Counted from the first letter of the stretch, positions 1 to 9,541 are shown. The stretch: 64,000 nucleotides of DNA from Verrucomicrobiaceae bacterium (GCA_028293825.1 JAQGNY010000054.1:124001-188000); one strand, 5' to 3'. A program made the numbers and translations. The notes: generated by a model not told the origin, from the sequence alone.

Positions 1-388
1 TGGTGGTCGGCAATTCAACGGAAATCGCCTTGCCGTCGTAAAACACCGCTTCGCAAACGTCGGTCATGCCGTCTTGGATGTAGTTGATGACGTCGCCGAG
101 GTTTTCAGCTTCAACTTCATACGGATTGAACTCGTCATCGACGAACACGTGCAGCGGATCCGCGAAGTACGAATACGTAACATTCTTGCGCTCAAGTGTT
201 ACCGGATCGAGTTTGTCATCGGCCTTGTAAACCGTCTCGGACATGGTGCCGCTGAGCAGGTTTTTCATCTTGGCTTTTACGACGGCGGAGTTGCGACCGG
301 ATTTGTTGTATTCAGCCTTGATGATGACCCAGGGCTGGCCATTCAGGTTGATGACATTGCCGGCTTTCAGTTCTTGAGCTGTTTTCAT
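1..388 (-). CDS. efp: Elongation factor P (3' part cut by window edge)
   Basis: EF-P rescues ribosomes stalled on polyproline stretches. The first 129 codons are present, starting at the ATG read from 388; the gene continues beyond the left edge. The KOW-like N-terminal domain begins [13 protein letters not shown], and the loop that enters the peptidyl-transferase centre reads [10 protein letters not shown], placing an arginine at residue 32. This is the Arg32 subclass, modified by EarP-catalysed rhamnosylation rather than by lysylation. The next gene upstream on the same strand is earP, 52 bp away, which fits this. Identification is near certain; only the C-terminal OB domain cannot be seen in full. 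Confidence 0.97.
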   Translation of the reverse strand, partial: MKTAQELKAGNVINLNGQPWVIIKAEYNKSGRNSAVVKAKMKNLLSGTMSETVYKADDKLDPVTLERKNVTYSYFADPLHVFVDDEFNPYEVEAENLGDVINYIQDGMTDVCEAVFYDGKAISVELPTT

Positions 389-440
389 GACGGAGTACCA
401 GAGGACAAATTACTGGAAGGGTTGCTACAAAACGCGCGCA

Positions 441-1577
441 CTATACATGATTTGCGCAAAATTGCGCCAGCGCTGCCGCGAGATTCGTCGAGCCGCGCAA
501 CTGGGCCTCCCAAGCATCGGCACCACGGCGTAACACCGACAATAACGGCTGCAGATTTTGCCAGGCAGCGCGCATATCGCCGCGTCCATTCCATGCCTGC
601 CAGAGCGCAGCCAGCGCCGCAGCGGCATCGCTTGGAAGTAGTTCTTTATACAGCTCAAAAAAGGCGGCGAGCTTGATCCAATGCGCGTCATCTTGCTGCG
701 GGTATATTTGCCACAACAGCGGACGCGCCGCCCATTGCGCCCGCACGAACGAATCCTCGCCGCGCACGCAATTGATATCGCAGCTCCACAGCAATTGATC
801 GTAAATATCCTGACGCAAAAACGGCAGCGCCTGCACCGTGAGCGCGCCGCGCCGCGCCGACTCGCCCACGGCTAATAAAGGCCCGCCGAAGAATTCCGCT
901 ACTTGTTTTAGCAATTGCCCTTCCGGAACCAAGCACAAAATCGGCGCTGGGCTCGCGACCAGCGCTTCAAACCATGCGGACAACGGCGCCGACGGATACG
1001 CGAACAACGAAATGACTGTGCTGTGCTCCAAAACCTGCACGCCCAGATCGGTAAAAAATTGTGTTCGCGCTGCAGGTTCAGATTGAAATGCCAACCGGCG
1101 CGCGACTAAATCGCACTCGCGCAGCAGACCGCCGGTATTTTCGGTGAATCCCGGAAAGAAAAAATATTTGGGAATGGCGCTGCCGGTTTGCGGCGATGCC
1201 AAGCCATGGCAATCCGCGACCCATGGCTCCGCACTCAAGTATTCGAGATTAATCCACAGCGGCGATTGCGGGCGCTGCGCCATGGCCACTAAATAATGTT
1301 CCGGCAAATTGCAGGCGAATGCTTCGATGACGACATCGGCCATGTCCGCATCGACAAATGGCGCACGCCATTCACAAACAATTACGCCGGCGACATTCTG
1401 CACCGATGCGTTTAACGAAATTTCCGGCCACAAACGGTGTAGCGCGCGCAGATCGTCGATCCAAAGACGCACTTCAAAATCATATTCAGTCGCCAACTGC
1501 CGCGCTAAACGCCAGCACACGCCGGCGTCGCCGAAATTATCGATGACGGTGCAGAAAATATCCCAGCGCTGCCGCAT
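441..1577 (-). CDS. earP: EF-P arginine rhamnosyltransferase EarP
   Basis: EarP transfers L-rhamnose from dTDP-beta-L-rhamnose to Arg32 of EF-P in the cytoplasm, activating it. From the chosen start (MRQRWDIF) the protein is 378 aa, the usual family size. The motif DNFGDAGVCWR puts aspartates at residues 13 and 17, matching the catalytic aspartates known in this GT104 family, and the C-terminal donor-site motif RGEDSFVRAQ is intact. An in-frame extension to 1661 exists but lacks similarity to the family, so the inner ATG is preferred. It lies directly upstream of efp on the same strand, probably cotranscribed. Its donor is the same sugar nucleotide expected for the RhlB-like enzyme at 29.3 kb. 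Confidence 0.95.
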   Translation of the reverse strand: MRQRWDIFCTVIDNFGDAGVCWRLARQLATEYDFEVRLWIDDLRALHRLWPEISLNASVQNVAGVIVCEWRAPFVDADMADVVIEAFACNLPEHYLVAMAQRPQSPLWINLEYLSAEPWVADCHGLASPQTGSAIPKYFFFPGFTENTGGLLRECDLVARRLAFQSEPAARTQFFTDLGVQVLEHSTVISLFAYPSAPLSAWFEALVASPAPILCLVPEGQLLKQVAEFFGGPLLAVGESARRGALTVQALPFLRQDIYDQLLWSCDINCVRGEDSFVRAQWAARPLLWQIYPQQDDAHWIKLAAFFELYKELLPSDAAAALAALWQAWNGRGDMRAAWQNLQPLLSVLRRGADAWEAQLRGSTNLAAALAQFCANHV

Positions 1578-1795
1578 GTTCAGTCTCGTTAAAATCAATC
1601 GGCGATTATTCAACGATTTCGCAACTAAGCCGAGCAAATAATTATCGGGGAAATAATTCACGCGCCATAATTTGAACGTTTAAGGGCGCGCGAAATTGTC
1701 AGCGCCCAATCACTACGATATATTCCGCGCTGCCATCGTAAGTTAAACCATGCCGCACCGATGTCATTTATTCCCAACCAATTAGGAAGTCGATT

Positions 1796-2191
1796 ATGAA
1801 AATACCGATGCTGCGTCGCACTAGCTGGTCACTCATTTTTGCATTGCTCACGCTGTGGTTGCCGATAGCGCCGGTGCATGCCGCACTAATCAGCACGGAA
1901 CAAATCACCGCATCCGGCCAGTCCATACAAAACCGCGATCGCGTGCGTTTATTTCTGCAACGCGAAGACGTGCGCAACATGATGAAACAACAGGGCGTGG
2001 ACGCCAATGTGGCACTGACGCGCGTCGACGCGATGACCGATAGCGAAGTGCAAACCGTTGCCGATCACATCGATAAATTACCCGCTGGCGGCGAGATTCT
2101 CGGTATTCTGCTGACGGTATTTATCATCCTACTCATCACCGATATTCTCGGCCTGACCAAGGTATTTCCATTCACACGCCCGGTGCGCTGA
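1796..2191 (+). CDS. PA2779-like small membrane protein
   Basis: A 131-residue protein with an N-terminal signal peptide (hydrophobic stretch about residues 10-29 ending in VHA), a soluble central part, and a C-terminal membrane segment (about 100-122, rich in I, L and V). Length, the closing GG-EILGILL type stretch and the following gene match the PA2779 family, which is found paired with PA2778-type peptidases; its function is not known. The stop codon abuts the GTG start of the next gene, so the pair is translationally linked. The family call rests on recognition of the pair rather than on a motif with known chemistry. Confidence 0.75.
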   Translation: MKIPMLRRTSWSLIFALLTLWLPIAPVHAALISTEQITASGQSIQNRDRVRLFLQREDVRNMMKQQGVDANVALTRVDAMTDSEVQTVADHIDKLPAGGEILGILLTVFIILLITDILGLTKVFPFTRPVR

Positions 2192-3178
2192 GTGCTGATT
2201 CAACATGCGGCTAACATCGCCATAAATGCCCGCCGCTTGGCGGGCATTTTTATTTGTGCGCTCGCGCTGTTAATTCAAGGCTGTGCCACGCCACCGCAAA
2301 CTGCCGCATTGCGTATCGAAAATAATACGGATTTGCCACAATATTTTGAAATCGAAACGGTGCCGTATTTTGCGCAAGAAGCGCATCAATGCGGTCCGGC
2401 TGCGCTCGCGATGGCGCTGGGTGGGAATGGCGTTAACGTCGCGCCGGAGCAACTGGAGCCGCAAATTTATTTGCCGGGCAAGCAAGGCAGTTTACAGATC
2501 GAGATGCTGGCAGCGACTCGGCGCAACGGTTTAATGGCTTATGAATTGCCGCCACAATTGCGCGAATTGCTGATTGAGGTCGCGGCTGGAAAACCGGTTA
2601 TCGTGCTGCAAAATCTTTCCTTTAACTGGTATCCCGTCTGGCATTACGCGGTTGTAATTGGTTACGACCTCGACCGCGCTGAAATTATTTTGCGCTCCGG
2701 CCCCGAACGCCGACAATTATTAGCGATGGCAACATTCGAGCGCACTTGGGCGCGGGGAAATTATTGGGCTCTGCTGCCCTTGCCTGCCGGAGTAATGCCA
2801 CAAAATGCCAATGAAAATCGCTACCTAACGGCAACAGTTGCGCTGGAACAAACGCATCAATTAACCGCCGCCAATACCGCTTACACCGCAGCGATACAAC
2901 GTTGGCCGGATAATTTGGCTGCATTGATCGGACTCGGCAATATTGCTTATACGCGCGACAATTTTGCCGATGCGGAAAAATTATTTCTCACTGCAAGCCA
3001 ACAACATCCCGATGCAGCCGTAGCCTTTAATAATCTTGCCGATGTGTTGGCGCGACAAAAAAAATATAGCGCCGCGCTTAAAGCAGCGCAGCAAGCCGTT
3101 AAATTAGGTGGCGTGAATAGCGATGTGTTCGCACAAACACTGCAAGAAATAGAAGAAAAAATTAAAAGCGCTCATTGA
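2192..3178 (+). CDS. PA2778-like C39-family peptidase lipoprotein with TPR repeats
   Basis: A 328-residue predicted lipoprotein: signal peptide ending in the lipobox LIQGC (Cys about residue 30), a papain-like C39 domain (about 50-200) and tetratricopeptide repeats (about 205-320). Candidate catalytic residues are the Cys of HQCGPAALA and the His of WHYAVVIGYD. Such proteins cleave or bind peptides at the cell envelope; the substrate is unknown. The GTG at 2192 is the first start after the upstream stop. A perfect terminator-type hairpin (2226-2247) sits inside the signal-peptide coding part, which either regulates the gene or indicates a later start such as the TTG near 2238. Confidence 0.8.
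   Translation: MLIQHAANIAINARRLAGIFICALALLIQGCATPPQTAALRIENNTDLPQYFEIETVPYFAQEAHQCGPAALAMALGGNGVNVAPEQLEPQIYLPGKQGSLQIEMLAATRRNGLMAYELPPQLRELLIEVAAGKPVIVLQNLSFNWYPVWHYAVVIGYDLDRAEIILRSGPERRQLLAMATFERTWARGNYWALLPLPAGVMPQNANENRYLTATVALEQTHQLTAANTAYTAAIQRWPDNLAALIGLGNIAYTRDNFADAEKLFLTASQQHPDAAVAFNNLADVLARQKKYSAALKAAQQAVKLGGVNSDVFAQTLQEIEEKIKSAH
2226..2254 (+). terminator. Intrinsic-terminator-like hairpin inside a signal-peptide region
   Basis: Nine perfect base pairs (2226-2234 with 2239-2247, arms ATGCCCGCC and GGCGGGCAT), a GCTT loop, then TTTTTATTTG-like U-rich sequence. It has every feature of a Rho-independent terminator, yet lies 35 bp inside the reading frame of the peptidase gene. It may end most transcripts after the PA2779-like gene. 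Confidence 0.65.
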
Positions 3179-3230
3179 TTAAATGACGAGGCAAACAGCC
3201 GCCATTTAATTTCCTCGAAGTCTTTCCCAA

Positions 3231-3509
3231 CTACATTCTCTGCTGTTCGAGCGTGCGCAGCTCGTACGAATATTGGCGGCAGTTTTTCCACAACCAATCT
3301 TCCAATTGCTCGGCGCTGTCGTGTGCGCCCTCGCCGCGAGAACGCGAACTCTTGCGCTTATTCGATGGGCTGGCGGTTCGTTTAGATTGCTGTAAATCGA
3401 GTTGACGCAGTTTTGCTTTTTCGCAGGCGCGCCATTCAGCCGCGTGCGCTTCGCTAATAAAACTCAGAGACAAACCTGCAATAAGAAAAATATGGCGATA
3501 GTGCGGCAT
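3231..3509 (-). CDS. Small secreted hypothetical protein
   Basis: A 92-residue protein not recognised as any named family. It has a clear signal peptide (residues 1 to about 23, ending AHA), then a charged mature part with a Lys/Arg/Ser-rich stretch (about 40-60) and a C-terminal part with two cysteines overall (ACEKAK and KNCRQY), which could form one disulfide in the periplasm. It is transcribed against the C39 gene, whose stop is about 50 bp away, and stands alone. Confidence 0.6.
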   Translation of the reverse strand: MPHYRHIFLIAGLSLSFISEAHAAEWRACEKAKLRQLDLQQSKRTASPSNKRKSSRSRGEGAHDSAEQLEDWLWKNCRQYSYELRTLEQQRM

Positions 3510-3612
3510 AACTTGGCATCCTTGTCAGCGGGGTTAAACATCCTGTTCAGCGCGCACTATATCCAAAATTATTCGAACAATTCGAGGTCCGCTTAACAAT
3601 TTTGAAGAGCGA

Positions 3613-3936
3613 TTAAGCGCTCGGCGGGTTGTGCATTATTTCTGGTGCGTGTACCACCTGTGACGGATTTAACGCTTGTAGATCGCGCAGCCATTCGGCG
3701 CCTTCGAAATTTTTATTTAAAGCCCACGCCGTGGCAACCTCGGATACAAACAATGTATCGGTCGGAAAGATGAAATTTTCCAAATACCGCATCAACACAT
3801 CGGCCGAATTGTGTGAAATCAAGAGGCGGCAATTGGGAGTTATGCCAGCCCCTTGATGCTCATCGAGATGATTAAAAAGCTGCGTATATTCTTCACGCGG
3901 ATGCTGTAAATCAAACACTACACAGAAAATCGTCAT
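3613..3936 (-). CDS. Hypothetical cytoplasmic protein of about 107 residues
   Basis: No signal peptide or membrane segment. The sequence MTIFCVVFDLQ followed by a helix and strand pattern suggests a small ferredoxin-like fold, as in the SinR/Cas2-like group of small proteins, but no diagnostic residues are present and no cas genes lie nearby. Codon use looks like its neighbours. It is a single gene, divergent from the sensor kinase at 4233. Confidence 0.55.
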   Translation of the reverse strand: MTIFCVVFDLQHPREEYTQLFNHLDEHQGAGITPNCRLLISHNSADVLMRYLENFIFPTDTLFVSEVATAWALNKNFEGAEWLRDLQALNPSQVVHAPEIMHNPPSA

Positions 3937-4232
3937 GATGTATTCCTCGTTGAGCTCAGGAAATAAAATGAATCGCGCTGCTCCATAAAATTATTTTTTT
4001 CCGACCCAATATCCGACAATTAAACACAGCGCAACTGCGGCTTTTCATCAAATACCTACACGTCATAAAAATCAAGCGATGGAAGAAACGCTGCGCGGAT
4101 GCAGTCGTTGCCGTGCAAAAGCGGAGGCCCGCTTTTGCATAAAAATTCACTCAGCTGGCAGCACGAAAATGATAATTGGCAACTGCTAAAAATTAGAACC
4201 ATACTCAATGCCTCGTCATAGAGGGATCTAGC
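3937..4232. other. Divergent intergenic region with a strong hairpin
   Basis: About 300 bp between the small hypothetical gene and the hybrid kinase. It holds no convincing gene (a 64-codon frame on the minus strand has no family signal). It contains a perfect 11-bp hairpin at 4114-4139, described separately. Confidence 0.6.
4114..4139. terminator. Possible bidirectional terminator hairpin
   Basis: Perfect 11-bp stem (TGCAAAAGCGG and CCGCTTTTGCA) with an AGGC loop. The core GCGG/CCGC flanked by AAAA and TTTT resembles a symmetric terminator. It lies between two divergent genes, where a terminator is not expected, so it may end a short unannotated transcript. Confidence 0.4.
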
Positions 4233-6761
4233 ATGGCGCGCTCCACCGAAACTATTACCACGACCAATGCCACTATAAGGAAGCTGCGTTTTTATTGCGT
4301 CCTATTCGGTACGATTGCAACCGCGCTTTGGATTGGTTGGACCGTAACGCGGCTATGGGAAAATAAGCAGCTTCAATTTCAGGAGCGCGCAGCGGTTCTG
4401 CTGAATGGCGTCGCGTCGCAGCTCACCGCCAGCATGGCGATGACGCGTAGTTTTCAGGCGTTTTTTGATTCGTCGGATTATGTCGAAGGCGAAGAATTCG
4501 CAACCTTTGCAAACGCCGAACTAAAAAACTTCCCCTATATAAGCAGTGCCTTTTATGCGCCACGCGTTGAATTAGTTGCACGTCCGAGCTTCGAGCAAAT
4601 TCTTGCGCGGCAAACCGCCGTCACATCAATTACCGAACTCGATGCCAAAGGCATCTCTATCGCAAGTCCAGCGCGCGAATTTTATTTCCCAATTATTTAC
4701 CTGAAAGCGGTACGCCCCACCAATCCGGTTCATGCCGGCCTGGATTTATACCCCGCCTGGCGCGCAATCATGGAAGAGGCGTTCGATAGCAATGAAGTGC
4801 GTGCAGTGCCGGCATCATTCATCGCCAACGGCAGCGAGCAATGCGCTTTAATCGTCCCCATTTATGACCACAGCAGCCGCCGTGTTGTCGTTGGCATCGT
4901 CGCCACATTACTCGACAAATACGAGCTGATCGATCGTATGGTGTTCGGCACTAATCTCGGATTGCAGATTGTTTTCAGCGAGCGTTCGATTTTGCATTTT
5001 GGCGCCCCGCTCGCCGATATCGATAAAACAGCGCGCGGCTGGTTCGGTGCGCGTATCGCGCAACTGAGCCGGCCGGTCATGAGCGGCAATCAATCGATTC
5101 GGATGCTGGTGAAGCAGCCATTGCAGTGGCAACTAGATGATGTCATTACATTATTAATACCGCTGCTGGGCGGCCTCGCCATTAGTGCCGCTATTTATTG
5201 GGCTTTGCGCGGCACCTTGCTCGCCAATATCGCAGCGGCTGGAAGTAAAGCAAAAAGCGAATTTCTCGCGGTGATGAGTCACGAAATTCGCACACCGTTA
5301 AACGGCGTGCTCGGCATGACAGAGATGTTAGAAAAGACGCCACTGACGAATGAGCAGCGCAGCTATATCAAAACCATCCGCTCGGCCGGCAACTCGCTAC
5401 TGGAGGTCATCAATGACATTCTGGATATTTCAAAAATCGAAGCGCGGCGCATGCGGCTCGAAGATATCGAATTCGATTTGGGCCAACTGCTTGCCGACAT
5501 CGCGGATATTTATCGAATCTCGTTTTTCAATCGCGGCATTTTGTTCGATGTATCCATGGCGCCGAGCGTGCCGGAAATCGTGCGCGGCGATCCTTCGCGG
5601 CTGCGCCAAATCCTGAATAATTTATTATCCAACGCGCTGAAATTTACCGCGCGTGGCGCAGTGTCATTGCGTGTCGATAATCTGGAGCGCGTAAATGATC
5701 GCAGCCGGCTGCGCTTCGAGGTAGCCGATACCGGCATCGGTATCGCCCAGGATCATCAGCATAATGTGTTCGACGTATTTACCGATGTCACCGACTGGAC
5801 GCGACGACGCTACGGCGGCACTGGGCTCGGATTGAGCATCTGCAAACAATTGATCGACATGATGGGCGGCGACATTGGCGTCGACAGCGTGCCCGACAAG
5901 GGCAGTCATTTTTGGTTTGAATTAAAACTTCCGAGCCGAATTAATATGGCTCTCGCGCCACGCGCATCAAACTGGCGGGCACTGGTCGTCGCCACTGCCG
6001 ATAGCGCATTGACGATTGATGTCGAGCAAATTCGCGCTCTGAAAATTGAGCCGGTTACCGCGCGCAATACGCACAAGGCGATGGCTTGGCTGGAATCGCA
6101 CGCGGCGGTGCCACCGGAGCTGATCGTGTTGGATCTGCCCGAAAACGACAGCGCCAGCGCGGCCTTTTGCGCGCAGTTGCTCGCGGATCTTCGCTTTCAG
6201 CGAATTCCCCTGATCATTTATACGTTGAGCTCTTCCAGCGCCGCATTGCAGCAAGCTCACTACGCCGGCGCCAAACCCTGCAATGCGGCGCAGTTGTTAC
6301 GAATTATTGAGCGCGAGCCGCAAACCGCTGCGCAACCAAACGGCACGGTGGTCGATATGGCGCAGCCGTTAAATATCCTCGCTGCTGAGGACAATCTGGT
6401 GAATATCGCGGTATTGAAATCGATGCTCAAACAGCTGGGACACCGCGCCACCTTTTGCGAAAACGGCGAAGTGGCTCTGACCGCTTTTTGCAAGGCAACG
6501 CGCCGCTTTGATTTGATTTTGATGGACTGTGAAATGCCGGTGCTGGATGGCTTTAATACGACGCGCGCGATTCGGGCCTTCGAGCATCGTCAGGGATTGT
6601 TGCCGACGCCGATTATTGCGCTCACAGCGCATGCCTTTCCCGAGCAGCAGGAGCATTGTCTCGAAGCGGGCATGGACCGTTATCTGAGTAAGCCTGTCAG
6701 TTTGACGACGCTAACGATGACGTTGCGGCAATATCAGCGCCCCGCGGTGCAGAGCGCTTAA
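4233..6761 (+). CDS. CHASE-domain hybrid sensor histidine kinase
   Basis: An 842-residue inner-membrane hybrid kinase. Order seen: TM segment (about 20-40), extracytoplasmic CHASE-like sensor (about 60-270), second TM (about 305-325), HisKA with phosphoacceptor His350 in SHEIRTPLNG, HATPase with N, G1 (DTGIGI) and G2 (GGTGLGLSI) boxes, an internal degenerate receiver, and a C-terminal receiver with Asp765 in LMDCEMPVLDG and the switch Lys in LSKPVS. The internal receiver-like part (about 570-700) lacks the N-terminal acidic pair, so it is probably not phosphorylated. No cognate response regulator or Hpt gene is adjacent; output presumably passes to a partner elsewhere. The ligand is unknown. 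Confidence 0.9.
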   Translation: MARSTETITTTNATIRKLRFYCVLFGTIATALWIGWTVTRLWENKQLQFQERAAVLLNGVASQLTASMAMTRSFQAFFDSSDYVEGEEFATFANAELKNFPYISSAFYAPRVELVARPSFEQILARQTAVTSITELDAKGISIASPAREFYFPIIYLKAVRPTNPVHAGLDLYPAWRAIMEEAFDSNEVRAVPASFIANGSEQCALIVPIYDHSSRRVVVGIVATLLDKYELIDRMVFGTNLGLQIVFSERSILHFGAPLADIDKTARGWFGARIAQLSRPVMSGNQSIRMLVKQPLQWQLDDVITLLIPLLGGLAISAAIYWALRGTLLANIAAAGSKAKSEFLAVMSHEIRTPLNGVLGMTEMLEKTPLTNEQRSYIKTIRSAGNSLLEVINDILDISKIEARRMRLEDIEFDLGQLLADIADIYRISFFNRGILFDVSMAPSVPEIVRGDPSRLRQILNNLLSNALKFTARGAVSLRVDNLERVNDRSRLRFEVADTGIGIAQDHQHNVFDVFTDVTDWTRRRYGGTGLGLSICKQLIDMMGGDIGVDSVPDKGSHFWFELKLPSRINMALAPRASNWRALVVATADSALTIDVEQIRALKIEPVTARNTHKAMAWLESHAAVPPELIVLDLPENDSASAAFCAQLLADLRFQRIPLIIYTLSSSSAALQQAHYAGAKPCNAAQLLRIIEREPQTAAQPNGTVVDMAQPLNILAAEDNLVNIAVLKSMLKQLGHRATFCENGEVALTAFCKATRRFDLILMDCEMPVLDGFNTTRAIRAFEHRQGLLPTPIIALTAHAFPEQQEHCLEAGMDRYLSKPVSLTTLTMTLRQYQRPAVQSA

Positions 6762-6827
6762 CTGGATGAGAGTAATTACAGAAGCGTAGCTATCGCAGCA
6801 ATCGTAATCGCCGCTCAGCTCTGTGGA

Positions 6828-7160
6828 CTAGTTGGATGCTGTAGCCGGCACTACAGCTGCCTTGACGAGCGGCTGCAGTTCGCCGTTTTCATGCATCTCG
6901 CACACGATGTCGCAACCGCCGACCAGCTCACCATTCACCCACAACTGCGGAAAGGTTGGCCAGTTGCCAAATTTCGGCAGATTCGCGCGGATATCGGGAT
7001 TCGACAAAATATCCACATACGCAAAGCGTTCGCCGCACGCCATCAGCGCCTGCACGGTACGTGCGGAGAAGCCGCACTGCGGGGCATTGGGCGAGCCTTT
7101 CATATAGAGGATGATCGGGTTCGAACTGACTTGCTCTTTGATTACTTCGAAAACGTCCAT
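6828..7160 (-). CDS. grxD: Monothiol glutaredoxin, Grx4/GrxD type
   Basis: A 110-residue CGFS-type glutaredoxin that binds a glutathione-ligated [2Fe-2S] cluster as a dimer and acts in iron-sulfur cluster trafficking. The active site PQCGFS, the GSH-binding WPTFPQLW stretch (TFPQ with the cis-Pro) and GGCDI are all present. The start at 7160 (MDVFEVIKEQV) is chosen because it matches the family N-terminus; an upstream in-frame extension to 7283 does not. An AGGT element lies just before the ATG. It is divergent from argD. Confidence 0.95.
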   Translation of the reverse strand: MDVFEVIKEQVSSNPIILYMKGSPNAPQCGFSARTVQALMACGERFAYVDILSNPDIRANLPKFGNWPTFPQLWVNGELVGGCDIVCEMHENGELQPLVKAAVVPATASN

Positions 7161-7334
7161 ACACATACCTATTTTGCTGAGGACCGAGCGGTCTGCGGAT
7201 AACTTGGCTTTAATTGCACACAGGCTGAATTGTACACAGAAAGAAAAGCAAATCCGAGCGCGACACTCAACTTTAGTCGGCATCGCCCGCGATTGCTGCG
7301 CCGGCGATTAATCTATAGTATTACTCGTTTCGTT

Positions 7335-7357
7335 AGGCAGCTATTGGCTGCCTTTTT
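7335..7357 (+). terminator. Terminator-like hairpin in the argD leader
   Basis: Stem AGGCAGC (7335-7341) with GCTGCCT (7347-7353), loop TATTG, followed by a T-run. It lies 38 bp before the argD start in the region divergent from grxD, so it would either attenuate argD transcription or end a short upstream RNA. Confidence 0.5.
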
Positions 7358-7395
7358 GCGTTTTTGCCTCGGCTCTTTTTGAGAATCACACAGTT

Positions 7396-8580
7396 ATGAC
7401 GCAGCTCGCGCTGATGAACACTTACGGACGCCTGCCGGTAACCTTCACCCATGGTGAAGGCATTTGGTTGTTCGACAGCGAAGGCAATCGCTATCTCGAT
7501 GCCATCAGCGGGATTGCCGTCAATGCGCTCGGCCATGGCCACCCGGCCTTGGTAAGAGCGATTCAAGAACAGGCCGCGCAGTTAATTCACACTTCCAATC
7601 TATATGGCGTGCAGCGCCAAACCGAGCTGGCCGAAACGCTGTGCCGCGTATCCGGCATGGAAAAGGTGTTTTTCTCCAACTCGGGCGCCGAAGCAAATGA
7701 AGCCGCGATCAAATTGGCGCGCTTATTCGGCCACAAAAAGAATATCGATCGCCCGACCATTATCGTCATGGAGCAATCCTTCCACGGCCGCACGATGGCG
7801 ACGTTGACCGCATCCGGCAATCGCAAAATTCAGGCGGGCTTTGAACCGTTAGTAGCCGGTTTTACGCGCGCGCCATACGGCGATCTCGAAGCATTGCAGA
7901 CCATTGGTCGCAACAATCCCGACGTGGTCGCGATATTAATGGAGCCGGTACAAGGCGAAGGCGGCATCAATATCGCGCCGCCCGGCTTCCTCAAACAATT
8001 GCGCGAGCTCTGCGATCAACGCGGCTGGCTGTTGATGCTCGACGAAGTGCAAACCGGCAATGGCCGCACCGGTACTTATTTCGCGTATCAACATTCCGGC
8101 ATTCGCCCCGATATCGTCACCACCGCCAAAGGCTTGGGCGGCGGTGTGCCGATCGGCGCGTGTCTAGCTCAAGGCGTTGCCGCCGAGCTGTTTCAGCCCG
8201 GTAATCACGGCTCCACTTTTGGCGGTAATCCGCTCGCCTGCGCTGCCGGTTTAGCGGTGGTCGATACCATCGAGCACGATCAACTCAGCGCGCACGCGGC
8301 CGCCGAAGGCACTTATTTGCTTGAACAATTTCGCCAGCGTTTAGCCGGCGTGCCGGGTGTCGTCGCATTGCGCGGCATCGGCTTCATGCTCGGTATCGAG
8401 CTGAACAAACCGTGCGCCGACCTGGTAAAACAAGCGCTTGCCCAAGGCTTGCTGATCAACGTCACCGCCGACAAAGTCATCCGCCTGCTGCCGGCACTGA
8501 TCTGGAAGCGCGAACACAGCGACGAACTAGTTAATAGATTATGTCCTTTGATCGAACAGTTCTGTCGCAGCGGAACATAA
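7396..8580 (+). CDS. argD: Acetylornithine aminotransferase
   Basis: A 394-residue fold-type I PLP aminotransferase converting N-acetylglutamate semialdehyde to N-acetylornithine in arginine synthesis (often also acting as succinyldiaminopimelate transaminase). Visible features: [15 protein letters not shown], the PLP-ring Asp in [12 protein letters not shown], the PLP lysine in TTAKGLGGG, and [10 protein letters not shown]. The length and N-terminus ([15 protein letters not shown]) match ArgD. It is followed 55 bp later by argF, forming an arginine gene pair. A terminator-like hairpin in the leader suggests possible attenuation. Confidence 0.95.
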   Translation: MTQLALMNTYGRLPVTFTHGEGIWLFDSEGNRYLDAISGIAVNALGHGHPALVRAIQEQAAQLIHTSNLYGVQRQTELAETLCRVSGMEKVFFSNSGAEANEAAIKLARLFGHKKNIDRPTIIVMEQSFHGRTMATLTASGNRKIQAGFEPLVAGFTRAPYGDLEALQTIGRNNPDVVAILMEPVQGEGGINIAPPGFLKQLRELCDQRGWLLMLDEVQTGNGRTGTYFAYQHSGIRPDIVTTAKGLGGGVPIGACLAQGVAAELFQPGNHGSTFGGNPLACAAGLAVVDTIEHDQLSAHAAAEGTYLLEQFRQRLAGVPGVVALRGIGFMLGIELNKPCADLVKQALAQGLLINVTADKVIRLLPALIWKREHSDELVNRLCPLIEQFCRSGT

Positions 8581-8635
8581 ACTAAAAACCAACTCTGGGG
8601 AGGGTTGCGCCGCCGAGCCCGGCCGCACCGCCAAC

Positions 8636-9541
8636 ATGGCTGTAAGACACTTTTTGACTTTGCTGGACCTCACGCCAGCCGAACTGCACCACGTGTTGCA
8701 ACGCGCTGCCGAATTCAAACAAGAACATCGCCAGCGCCTCTATACCGACCGTTTCAAAAATTATGTGCTAGGCATGATTTTCGAGAAGTCGTCTACGCGC
8801 ACACGCGTCTCTTTCGAGGCCGGCATGGCGCAGATGGGCGGTCACGCCATGTTTCTTGCACCCAAAGACACGCAGCTCGGCCGCGGTGAACCGATCGAAG
8901 ACAGCGCACGTGTGATGTCATCGATGATCGACATCATCATGGTGCGCACCTTCGGACACAGCCGCATCGAGCGCTTTGCCGCATTCTCGTCGGTGCCGGT
9001 AATCAACGCGCTGACTGACGACTTCCATCCCTGCCAAGTGCTGGCCGACATGCAGACCTTTATCGAGCATCGCGGCAGCATTCAAGGCAAACAGGTGGCA
9101 TGGATTGGCGATGGCAATAACATGTGCCAGACCTACATCCAAGCGGCGCGACAATTCGATTTCGAGCTGCGCATCGCCTGCCCGCAAGGGTTTGAACCGC
9201 GCGAAGACCTAGTCAACGCTAATCGCGACCGCGTCAGCATCGTGCGCGATCCGAAAGAAGCCGCACGCGGCGCCCATCTCCTCGCCACCGATGTATGGGC
9301 CTCGATGGGGCACGAGCACGAAATCAGCGAGCGTCGGCGCGCGTTCGGCGGCTATCAACTCAACCGCGAATTGCTCAGCATTGCCGCCAGCGATGCGCTC
9401 TTTATGCATTGCTTGCCGGCACACCGCGAAGAAGAAATTAGCGCCGAGCTGATGGAAGACCCGCACAGCGTCATTTGGGATGAAGCCGAAAACCGTCTGC
9501 ACTCGCAAAAAGCGCTGATCGAGTTTTTACTCACCCATTGA
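8636..9541 (+). CDS. argF: Ornithine carbamoyltransferase
   Basis: A 301-residue enzyme forming citrulline from ornithine and carbamoyl phosphate in the cytoplasm. Diagnostic motifs are intact: carbamoyl-phosphate site [21 protein letters not shown], and the ornithine-site HCLPAHR. The start is set by the family N-terminus [13 protein letters not shown] strong GGGGAGGG lies about 30 nt upstream but is too far away to be its Shine-Dalgarno, so translation initiation may depend on coupling or a leaderless-like context. It follows argD. Confidence 0.96.
   Translation: MAVRHFLTLLDLTPAELHHVLQRAAEFKQEHRQRLYTDRFKNYVLGMIFEKSSTRTRVSFEAGMAQMGGHAMFLAPKDTQLGRGEPIEDSARVMSSMIDIIMVRTFGHSRIERFAAFSSVPVINALTDDFHPCQVLADMQTFIEHRGSIQGKQVAWIGDGNNMCQTYIQAARQFDFELRIACPQGFEPREDLVNANRDRVSIVRDPKEAARGAHLLATDVWASMGHEHEISERRRAFGGYQLNRELLSIAASDALFMHCLPAHREEEISAELMEDPHSVIWDEAENRLHSQKALIEFLLTH

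Noticed and set aside
1684-1707. GGGCGC/GCGCCC inverted repeat upstream of earP
   Set aside because: Short arms in GC-rich sequence with a 12-nt loop; chance occurrence likely.
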